The notes under the pieces were generated by a model, which saw nothing but the letters and a program-made list of their open reading frames with translations, was not told where the DNA came from and searched no databases. This document shows positions 12,067 to 21,000 of a stretch of DNA of 64,000 nt, piece by piece (within the stretch, counting starts at the first letter, position 1; every line of letters starts with the position of its first letter). The position numbers and the translations under genes are program-made. Origin of the DNA: Nemertoderma westbladi (taxonomy: Eukaryota > Xenacoelomorpha > Nemertodermatida > Nemertodermatidae); assembly GCA_032718475.1 (NCBI GenBank), contig JAUCBJ010001286.1, positions 95,255 to 159,254 of the forward strand, read 5' to 3'.

Positions 12067-13062
12067 CTATTTCTGTCGAGCCGAGACCCTCGCAAAGTAC
12101 CTCTCCCTAGCGGCGGCTATTGTCTCTTCCGTATTGCGTTTAGCGAATATGTTTATAATAGCGTGCTTGGTAGATAAACTATCCCCCTTTTTATTTGTTT
12201 CTGTCTGGATCTCCTCGTCAGCTGAACAGCCCGATTCGTTGGTGCTAGCGGAGTCATCTGCGTCTAGGGGGTCGTGGTTCAGTTCCTCCTTGATGATCGG
12301 TTGGTCTGTCCGTCCGTCGGGTTGCCTACCAGTCCTTCCGTCCGAATGTCTGTCTGTTCGGCCGTGCGGTTGTCTATCTGTCCGTACGTCGGGGTGTCTG
12401 ACAGGCAGTCCGTCTGATTGTCTGTCTGTTCGGCCGTCGGGTTGTAGGTTTGTCCGTACGTCGGGTCCACCTGATTGTCCGTCTTCCATTCCATCAGTTC
12501 TCTGTTTCAGTAAATGCCCATAGAACATTGACATATCGCCGACCTTCTTGGGGTCCAGCTTATCTTCCAACTCTTTATCCTTCGCCTCCTTAGCTTCTAA
12601 CTCCTCCAACTCTTCTAGTTTCGCTTTGTATGCCGACGATATAAACTCCTCCTCTTCGCTCCCATCTCCCGTCGCTTCCCGTTCCCGCTGTATCTTCCGT
12701 TGATATCTCCGTTCGTTATTCAGTTTCCTACGCGACGCCTGAGCCAATAAACCTTCTACGTACCGCGGTTCATCTCTCTTATTAACTTCCGTCGACGGAT
12801 TCACTTTATTTCTATTAAACTCATCGTAAACAGCGTCGTATTCGTAAACATTGGGATCCTCGTTCAGCGCGTTGCTCATCTCGATTTGAGCCTGCCGCTG
12901 TTTCTTCGCGGCGATTTTGTTGATTTCGTAATTAATCGCTTGTTTCGGGTGATCTTCTTCGCTCGACGAGTTACCGAACACCGTGGTTCGCCGAATCGCG
13001 CTCGGTCGAACGCGAATCTTCTTGTTGAAAGATAAACCGTAAACTTTCGATGAGTTATCCAT
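12067..13062 (-). CDS. NSRP1: Nuclear speckle splicing regulatory protein 1 (NSRP1/CCDC55), intronless
   Basis: The product is 331 residues. The N-terminal half matches the DUF2040/NSRP1 family: VYGLSFNKK, then EDPNVYEYDAVYD, then RDEPRYVEGLLAQASRRK and a charged coiled coil ending in MSMFYGHLLKQR. The last 25 residues (AKRNTEETIAAARERYFAR) are the family's conserved tail. In other animals NSRP1 is a nuclear-speckle RNA-binding protein that acts in alternative splicing. The usual Lys/Arg/Ser-rich middle is replaced by RTDRQPDG-type repeats (about residues 195-260), making the protein shorter than the roughly 550-residue vertebrate form. The vertebrate gene is split by introns; this copy has none. 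The ATG is at the usual N-terminus. Confidence 0.92.
   Translation of the reverse strand: MDNSSKVYGLSFNKKIRVRPSAIRRTTVFGNSSSEEDHPKQAINYEINKIAAKKQRQAQIEMSNALNEDPNVYEYDAVYDEFNRNKVNPSTEVNKRDEPRYVEGLLAQASRRKLNNERRYQRKIQREREATGDGSEEEEFISSAYKAKLEELEELEAKEAKDKELEDKLDPKKVGDMSMFYGHLLKQRTDGMEDGQSGGPDVRTNLQPDGRTDRQSDGLPVRHPDVRTDRQPHGRTDRHSDGRTGRQPDGRTDQPIIKEELNHDPLDADDSASTNESGCSADEEIQTETNKKGDSLSTKHAIINIFAKRNTEETIAAARERYFARVSARQK
12285..12490 (-). repeat. Coding minisatellite inside NSRP1
   Basis: Imperfect tandem units rich in CCGTCCG, GTCTGTC and TTCGGCCGT encode reiterated D-(V/G)-R-T-D-R-Q-P/S-D/H-G peptides. The reading frame is kept through all units. Two other frames are also open here, an effect of the repeat. 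Confidence 0.85.
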
Positions 13063-13212
13063 TTCTATTACAGTATTACTGTATTAGGCTTAGGCCTTTT
13101 GACTAATACCGGTACTGACTTAATTACTTAATTAGAAGGGTCGGCTGGGCTGCCTCGCCTCGCTTCCTTCCACTAATCAATAATTATTCCTAGTCAAGCA
13201 CGGGTCCACTCC

Positions 13213-13437
13213 ACGGGTGTAAACGTTACGCCGACAAACTACAGCAGACAACCGATACCAGGCAACCGACAGCAGACAACCGACAGCAGACAACCGATAC
13301 CAAACAACCGACAGCAGACAATAACCGACAGGAGACAACCGACAGAGACAACCGACAGCAGACAACCGACAGCAGACAACCGACAGAGACAACCGACTGC
13401 CGCAGACAACTAACATCAGACAGAGCAGACAACCGAA
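13213..13437. repeat. CAACCGACAGCAGA minisatellite with a GGGTGTAAACG leader
   Basis: About 14-bp units (CAACCGACAGCAGA and CAACCGATACCAGG variants) are tandemly repeated. The array is introduced by GGGTGTAAACGTTACGCC, which is also found at the ends of the inverted-repeat element near 60.2-60.4 kb. Open frames across it are repeat artefacts. Confidence 0.85.
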
Positions 13438-13536
13438 CTGTTGCTCTACAAATTCTACAATATTAATTTACAATATTTATATCCCTACAATATACGTATA
13501 CGCACGTACGTACATACATGGCGGGGGGTGGTACCA

Positions 13537-13578
13537 CCCCCCCCCCCCCCCCACCCCCCCTCCCCCCGCCGCACCCCT
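13537..13578. repeat. C-rich homopolymer tract
   Basis: A run of 16 C is followed by A, seven C, T and more C-rich sequence, and is preceded by GGCGGGGGG. The G-rich strand could form a quadruplex. Length is likely to vary and be unreliable in assemblies. Confidence 0.8.
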
Positions 13579-13902
13579 CGCTAAAAATTTAAGAAATTTG
13601 TATTTTATTGCATCTATTTAATGGGGATTTCAAATCTGAAAACGGCTTAGAGAGATCTCTATTAGTTCTCGAGTTATCAATGAATATCGGTCTGCCAAAT
13701 TTGACTGTCAAAATGTAACACAGACATAGACATACAACCGACAGACGGACACTACATCCCACCAAATATTAAAACTGACATCAGAAATGAAATCAGCGAC
13801 CCCGAAAACGCCCATTTTTACGTTTGAAAAATTGTATGTTTTTTCAATGGGTTGCAATAATTAATTGTCCGTGTTATTTATTGCAATTTTCCTACCTTCG
13901 CC

Positions 13903-14055
13903 AACTTAGTTCAAATGAAATCGAACTTAGTTCCAATGTGGGAGTTTCATCGTAGCCTAGGTCCTAGTACTGCGTATAAGAAACTAAGGTCGATATCTTT
14001 GGAACTAAGTTCCCATTTGAAAATGTGCCATAGGAACTAAGTTCTTGATACCCAA
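13903..14055. repeat. Short inverted repeat with GAACTTAGTTCC motifs
   Basis: CAACTTAGTTCAAATG...GAACTTAGTTCCAA on the left is mirrored by TTGGAACTAAGTTCCC...GGAACTAAGTTC on the right, giving a 150-bp foldback with two palindromic boxes in each arm. It may be a miniature element. Confidence 0.5.
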
Positions 14056-14214
14056 TCTGCCTTTTACTTATATTATTATTGTGTGTGATTATGATATCTG
14101 AATGTGTGTTCTGTTCACACAATATATTGGTGAGATAGTGGTGTTTGTGTTGTTATGAGGACATTTTTACAGTAGGGCCTATTGTTTTGAGTTATTCCAA
14201 AAATTGCCTTTAAC

Positions 14215-14459
14215 GGGTGACTATAAATAAATATAAAACAAAGACCAAAATTTTCATTTATTGTTTTGGTTCCTCCAACACGCCTCTTTAACCTGCTCCT
14301 TTCTTTTACTAACCTGCTCCATTAAATGGCAATGGGACATAACGCTCTATGGCAAATGGGACATAACGCTCTATGGCAAATGGGACCTAACACACCTCTT
14401 TGGGACCTAACGATCTTTGGGACGTAACGCGACTGTACCTCTTTGTTTTGTACACTCCA
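14215..14459 (-). mobile_element. MITE of the GGGTGA...CAAAACAAA family, inverted orientation
   Basis: One end reads GGGTGACTATAAATAAAT then AAAACAAAGACC. The other reads CTTTGTTTTGTACACTCC. Together they match the termini of the copy near 38,968-39,180 in reverse. It contains the family core (TCATTTATTGTTTTGG, TAACCTGCTCC) and tandem copies of a unit containing GGGACATAACGCTCTATGGC. It sits 150 bp from the left LTR of the BEL element. Confidence 0.65.
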
Positions 14460-14606
14460 CGTAGGCCGTTGATATGGGAAATTCTATTAAATAAATTTAT
14501 TTATTTATTTTACTAATGATTTTACTGTACATTGTCTGCTGTCAGTCTGCTGTTGGTTTGTCACTTGAACATGTTTATTAGCGGATTACAAAGTAAAATA
14601 AATACA

Positions 14607-14611
14607 AATCA
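14607..14611. repeat. Target-site duplication AATCA, left copy
   Basis: AATCA directly precedes the first base of the left LTR and recurs directly after the right LTR. The 5-bp length fits BEL/Pao integration. Confidence 0.85.
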
Positions 14612-15855
14612 TGTAAAAGCTTCTGTGGGATATAACTGGCCCTTTTGCTTCGCAATCCAGTTTCCCCCCTAGGCGCTGGAATACTCTAAAAGGCTCTCTA
14701 ACTATATATATAATTTCCCCTCGCCCGCAAGGTACCGTTATAGGTGTTTTAACGGACATAAAAGTCATTCTTCTATATACGTGTTTTGGCGGACATGGTA
14801 AGGCAAAAAACCCGCAATGCACCAAATACCTTTACACAGCTTATCCTTGATGATTCAGATTACGACATCTAACAGCTGGTTGCTGACATGGGAACAGCCA
14901 TTGGACACGTAGTTCTTTGTTTAGCTTAAGCCAATCAGAGCGATTTTTTCTGTCGATGTGGAGATATTCGGCCGATCATACTAGGAGTGTTCAGTCTTAC
15001 TGTTTTTTCTTGATACTGTTGTGTTGTTGCTATCTAGGCCAGGAACACCGGCTCTAGAGTCAATTCGTTTTCATACTTTTAGAAGAAACATTAGTAGGCT
15101 TAAGATTATAGAGCGTATAACTGTTATCAACTCACATATCAGTCCAGTTCATATCATATCTTAACCTACCGTCTTAATGCTGTTTACTGTTGTGTTTTGG
15201 TTGAATATTATTTGGAGAACATATATAAAGAACCCAAATTTCCCAATTTTCTTGATACACTACAGGTTAGAGAGACGGGTTATATATAGCGATTGCGACT
15301 TATATTATTGTGGTTTGTAGTGAATTTAATGCTATTTGATAAGCGCTACATGAGTCCGTTGCTGTTCTCTTTATATATGATAAAATTCATTGACGGTCGG
15401 CAAATTAGTGAGCAGTATTGTGTGTTACCGGTAGCGTGCATGATTGTGGCTGATAACTAAGCATTTCCTAAAGAATGCGCCTCATACGTGAATCATAAGC
15501 CTTACCGACTTACCGTTGTGATTAGTATAAGTCATATCTCTATTTACTTAGATAGAGCGCCACGTCCTAAAGGAACTGTTAATATTTCCCGAAAGTGAAT
15601 AATATTGGTCAGAAATTATTTATTAACGATCAATCGAATAATACAGTAAGCTTACACTGCAATAATAATCTAAGCCCTCAGAATCCAGTCTCCCGGGTAT
15701 ATCCAGCGGGTGAATGGACGCGCACTAGGCTGGCTTCTGCTAATGTTGTGTTTATTGGTATTAAATATTTGTCATCTTCTAAAGTCTATTTATAAACCAA
15801 AAGACATATAAATTTTGGCAGGTTAAACTGCTAAAGGTCTTCAAAAGCGCGTACA
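14612..15855 (+). repeat. 5' LTR of the BEL/Pao element
   Basis: 1,244 bp, starting TGTAAAAGCTTC and ending GCGCGTACA, matched base for base by the right LTR except at one position. It has a TATA box at 15222-15230. The small open frames inside it on either strand are not supported as genes. Confidence 0.96.
15222..15230 (+). promoter_or_regulatory. TATA box in the 5' LTR
   Basis: TATATAAAG lies about 625 bp before the LTR end, in a position that could serve as the U3 promoter. The identical motif is present in the right LTR at 27536-27544. Confidence 0.5.
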
Positions 15856-15899
15856 ATAACAGTTATTGTCTTTATTGCAGTAAGCAATAAAGTTGAAAG

Positions 15900-16045
15900 T
15901 ACCGGTCGACCGGTAAACCTGAACCGGTACTTCGGTAGGTCAGTAGGCCCAACTGCCAGAACCGGTACTGCTGTAGGTCCGTAGGTCCAACTACCAGAAC
16001 CGGTACTTCTGTAGGTCTGTAGGCCCAATTGTCCTAACCGGTACT
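15900..16045. repeat. Three-unit tandem repeat of about 41 bp in the BEL leader
   Basis: Each unit carries AACCGGTACT, then GTAGGTC, GTAGG and CCAACT. Three to four diverged copies are present. Confidence 0.8.
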
Positions 16046-16199
16046 TCCAGTACAAGTACATTAGTATTATTTCGATTGTGATCTATAGTATATTGTAGGC
16101 TGCCAGGGGAATAGGGATTGATCACCCCTCATTCTTTTGTATAGTTTACTTGTTTCTGTCAGTTTTATTTCCTAGTAAGTTAATATTGAGCTGAAGACG

Positions 16200-16785
16200 T
16201 GTAAGTCTGCTCAGATTGTTCAGATAATTGTAGGCCGGACTGTTGTTGGATTGTTGTTGGGTTTGGAGAGATTACGGCGTGTGTAGAGTTTGTCCGATAG
16301 AGTGCCAGTTAGTAAGTTGGGGCAGCCATAGCTGTAAGGTCAATCCCCTCTTAAAGAATAAGTCGTACTACCGTGTTAGAACGCATACTAACTAACCATT
16401 TTGGAATCTGCACATACTGTAGTTTATTTAGGCTTGACAGTATTCTGCCAGCGTTTTGGCCTGTGTTTGTTTGTGTGGTCTGTTCAGGTACCGTAATAGT
16501 TATTACTCAGATATTTTGTAGGCTGGATTGTTGTCTAGCTATTATTAGGTCTGAAGAGATTGCTGCGTGTGTAGAGTTTGTCCGATAGAGTGCCAGTTAG
16601 TAAGTTGGGGCAGCCATAGCTGTAAGGTCAATCCCCTCTTAAAGAATAAGTCGTACTACCGTGTTAGAACGCATACTAACTAACGATTTTGGAATCTACA
16701 CATACTGTAGTTTATTTAGGCTTGGTGGTAGTCTGCCAGCGTTTGGTTTGTATTTTGTTTGAATATTCTGTACGGGTAGCGTAAT
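16200..16785. repeat. 288-bp tandem duplication in the BEL leader
   Basis: The block with GTGTAGAGTTTGTCCGATAG near 16281 recurs 288 bp downstream with near identity over its central 180 bp. The edges are more diverged. The central part is therefore either recently homogenised or under constraint, perhaps for packaging or dimerisation. Confidence 0.85.
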
Positions 16786-17734
16786 ATTTATTATTCAGAG
16801 TTTATGCGATTATTCGCAACATTCATGTCCCCAAGTTTATTCCTACAGTAATTGTGTTTGTTACACATACCGTTATAGTTAAATTAACCCCGGTACTACA
16901 CGGGCTGCTTGGCGTAGGAAAAGACTGGTGACTTTGTGCTTCGGTCACTCCAGCAGATGCCGTGGTTCTTTTAACTGTTCAAGTATATTTAACTACTGAT
17001 TATTTGTTGTACCGGTACTTGTACCTAATTTAGGGTTTAGTGTACAGTGCTTTCCGAAAGTAATTAGTGTATAGGCAGTGTATTGTGTTGTAAAGTGGTT
17101 AATAGGCACGTTGGATCTGGTAGTCCGCGGTAATTAACTTCTAGGTAGGAACACTCCGTGATACATAACGTAGTACCTATAGCGATACGGCTATAGGTCG
17201 TCAGGTGGTGGTATTTTTCCTATCTGGACAGTGCAATATATTTACTACTACATATTATTTTCAAATACCGTAGTACCCTGTCCGTTGTAATAACCAGAAA
17301 TCTAACCCTTTGTTAGGCTGGTTTGTAGACTTCCTGTAAAATTACCCTAAAATTTCGTACGTAATATTTTTGTTGTGTTTAATTAGAGAATAAATCTCAC
17401 CGTATCGTAAGTAATTTGTAGTATTAAGTAACTTAGGTAAATTAGAATTATCTGTTTTAGTGTCCAATAAATAGCACTTCACTAAGAGCGCCCAGCTTCT
17501 GTGTAGTGACCCCCCAGAAATAATAACATTTATTTCGAATATTGACAAAACCCATTTTAAACGGGTATATAAATATTATAAATCAACTCAAACGATTTAT
17601 AAATAGTAGGCCTGCCATACAACAACTAGGTCTCAATATCAGTTGGACTACTGCTTAAATAACGGTAATAAAGTAAGTTAAAGTAACCAAGTAACCCTAA
17701 AATATTCAGAAATTCAATTATTCTAAAATAATTG

Positions 17735-17995
17735 ACATACCGGTATTTACCATAGGCTTATTATATTTATTTCTATAAATTTGAGCTGAAATCATACCGG
17801 TATTCTGTAATTAATTCTAGTTCATAATTATACTTATATATACTATAAGTGTAAGCTGTATACCGGTATTCACGATAGGCCTATTATATATTTATATATA
17901 TTTGTGCTAAATTTATATACCGGTACTCTGTGACAAAACTAGTTTACAATACTTATATATATTATAAGTGCATACCGGTATTCTAATATACTGCA
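17735..17995. repeat. ACCGGTATT-containing AT-rich tandem repeat in the BEL leader
   Basis: Segments with ATACCGGTATT, ATAGGC(C/T)TATTATAT, and TACTTATATATA...TATAAGTG alternate about twice between these positions, just before the Gag start codon. Confidence 0.65.
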
Positions 17996-18089
17996 ATAAA
18001 TTACCGGTACTAGGCCAACGGTCATACTGAATTACTAGACTTGCTTTAACTATAACTATAGCAGTAAGCATTCAACTGTATAGCTAAAC

Positions 18090-21000
18090 ATGTCTGACAC
18101 CCAGCAAAACCTGTCAGACAGTCTAATCGATACAACCATCTGTGACACAGATAGGAGTGTGGAGCGATTAAGAAAGGAGTTCAGCTCACCTCCTACTGAA
18201 AGAAAGGTCATCCCTCCAGTAGAAGTATCAGACCCTAAGCTAATCCAACACCGTAGGTCTATCATCGGCACTCGGGCCCAAGTCAAACGGAACCAGGAAG
18301 CAGCTGTCCCACAGCAGCAACAGCCTAGTCAAGAAACTTGTTCCCAGCGATCCGATAGCTCCAGTAATTCGGATACTGTCGAGCTGACCCCCGAACGCGG
18401 ATTGCAGATGGCGGCTAAAGCCTACTCGGACCCCCTTCTCACCCTTCCTGCCGCAGTGCTAACTACTATATTGATTGCAGTGGAGGAACATCAAGCCGAT
18501 TGGGCGAGAAGTAAGCGAGCGACCCAAGATAATTATGCGGGATACGCCAGGGAAGAATTGATGTCTATTGTCGAGTCACAATGGAACTTTCCCGGACCCG
18601 GACTCCCATTAGATCTGTCCGAAGCTACTTGGGAAGACATACACAGGATGGGAGTGACTAAAGATACAATGGATCCAGCTGTTTGGAAGAGGTCGGCAGC
18701 AGGATATGTGCAGGGATTCTTCGGCTCCTTAGAGCGATTGGAAGAAAGACTGTTTCGACAACCCCAAGGACCTCAAGAGCAGGAAGAGCTGCTATATCAA
18801 GTACGCGAAAGAACCCTACGCATTAGACTAATCCTATCAGCCTTTGAGGAAACTTCCAAAAGAAGACAGGACACGTCGCTGCAGGTTGCTGTCAAAACTT
18901 GGTTCCAGCGGGTAGGTCTCAAAGTACAAGAAACGGACCAGTGGAAATCCCAGCTGTCTGAGAGACTAACCTATGAAGAACCAACCGATGTCACCCTTTC
19001 TCAAGTGGAAGGTGAAGAGACCGCAGAGAGACCACAAATGAGAGACGCCATCGACATATATCTGTCCGACTATCAGCGATTCCTAGGAGACGAAGAGTTG
19101 AGGAGATGGCTGTCTGGACTTTCCCCTAATAGTGAAGGAACCCAGCGTGTGTTAGACTCAATCGATGCTGAAATGTTAGCTGCTAACCAAGCTGAGTTTG
19201 ATGAAAAACTCCGCCTCACTAGAGTCCAAGAAGAACTAGTAAAGAAAAAACGGATAGAGGACCGAAAGGCAGCTGCAGTAACAGCGGCAATGGCCGAAGT
19301 GGAAGCGGAAAGAAAAGCAGCGGCGGCAGAAGTAGAAGCAGAAAGAAAGGCAGCGGCGGCAGAAGCAGAAGTAGAAAGAAAAGCAGCAGAAGCAGAAAGA
19401 AAGGCAGCGGCGGCAGAAGCAGAAGCAGAAAGAAAAGCAGCAGAAGCAGAAAGAAAGGCAGCGGCGGCAGAAGCAGAAGCAGAAAGAAAAGCAGCAAAGG
19501 CAGTGGCAGAAGCAGAACGGAGAGCCTCTGAGGAGACTACCCAACTGGAGTTGGAAAATCTGCAAGAGACGCAAGACAACATAAATAAACAGTTAACTGC
19601 TAGTCACATGCAGATGATGAGAAAATCTACTCCCAAACGCCAGGGATATACGTCATCGGAGGAAAGCGAAACCACCGATCCTGAAGGTGGAGGAAATAGA
19701 TCTCGTCTAAGCAGGCGTAGAAAAACATCTTACCGTCACAAATTGCCTGATTTGCCTCCAGCTGTTAGAAGACAACTAGCTAGCACAGACTTAAGTAGTA
19801 TAGAACCTACAGACCAAATTATTAAGGTCAAAAAACTCCCTACTATAGTTGATGAGCCTGAAATAATTAGGCCTGTCGTTCCCAAAGTCACTCCTGTGTT
19901 AGAGACCCCTGTACTTCCAGAGCTTAACTCTAAATTCCCTTTACACAGTACTACACTGCCTGTGCCCGGTAGAACAGTCCATGAGAATATCCCTGTCCTG
20001 GAAGCTGAGAGAGAAATCAAAGATTTGTCTCCCGTCGTCCCACGTCAGCCCGCTACAATGTTGGCGACTCCCGCTTCGGCGGTCGAGTGGGTAGAGGAGG
20101 GACGGCGGGGGATGAATCTCCTGCTCGGACAGATGCAGGAGACTGTCCAACAGCTTAAGGGAACAGTAAGGGAAGGTAGGGCAGAATTGCAAGAAGTGCA
20201 GCAAAGTATCGCACTGGAACGCGACAAATTAGTCAATATACAAAAAGGTATACCAATACCCCCTGTAAAATTGTGTCAACCTGTTAGGTCTGAAGTATTA
20301 CATGCGCAAGGTGTGGAGCCTACACGCATCTATACTGCTAGTGAAGTAGAAACTCCTATAGCAAACCCTATTAAGGGTGATTATAGACCTGTTATTAATG
20401 ATATCCCCTATAGACCTGACAATGATCCGAGAAATTTATATACCGATAATTCGATATTAAATAACACGATGGCCCAAGAAAGCTTTACGCGTCAGATGGC
20501 TAGAACAGAAGCCCGCCAAGCGGTTAAAGTGGGAGAGATCGTCAAATTCAATGGAGATGAGATGAAATGGTTACCTTTCAACGAATATTACAAAGACAGC
20601 ATACAGAACTCTGTGCTATCTAACGGAGAGAAACTTAGGTTCCTCATCAAGTGCTTGGAAGGACCTCCCAGGTTAATGGCGTTAAAGTTTATTGGACATC
20701 CAGAAGGATTAAGACAAGTATGGGATACATTAAACATCAGGTATGGTAACAAGGATAACATAGCTAAGTATTTGTATGCAAAATTAGTAGCCCCCCGACA
20801 CTTCCTTAGTAGCGGGATTATAGAGTTTTCCGATGAAATTCAGGAGATCTGTAGACAATTGGACTGGTTAGGTAAGTCTCATGAATATCAGAGTTCCATG
20901 GTTATTGGAGCCGTAGTCTCTACTTTACCAAAGGGTGGAGTATGTACACGCTGGGACAAGAAAGTGTTGTACATGAATGAACAACAACGACGAAGTCCTA

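Larger units (their letters stand above)
15856..18089 (+). other. Long repeat-rich 5' leader of the BEL element
   Basis: No ORF of note lies between the LTR and the Gag start. Right after the LTR is a perfect 8-bp hairpin (CTTTATTG at 15870 with CAATAAAG). The leader holds three blocks of tandem repeats: units of about 41 bp (15900-16045), a 288-bp duplication (about 16200-16785), and units of about 120-130 bp containing ACCGGTATTC (17735-17995). I could not identify a tRNA primer-binding site with confidence. Confidence 0.8.

Noticed and set aside
14586-14825. Conserved 72-codon antisense frame in both LTRs
   Set aside because: Its conservation is fully explained by LTR identity. No domain is recognised.
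19073-19582. Reverse open frames of 92-169 codons (Ser/Ala- or Leu-rich) opposite Gag
   Set aside because: They mirror the Gag coiled-coil repeat and have no independent support.
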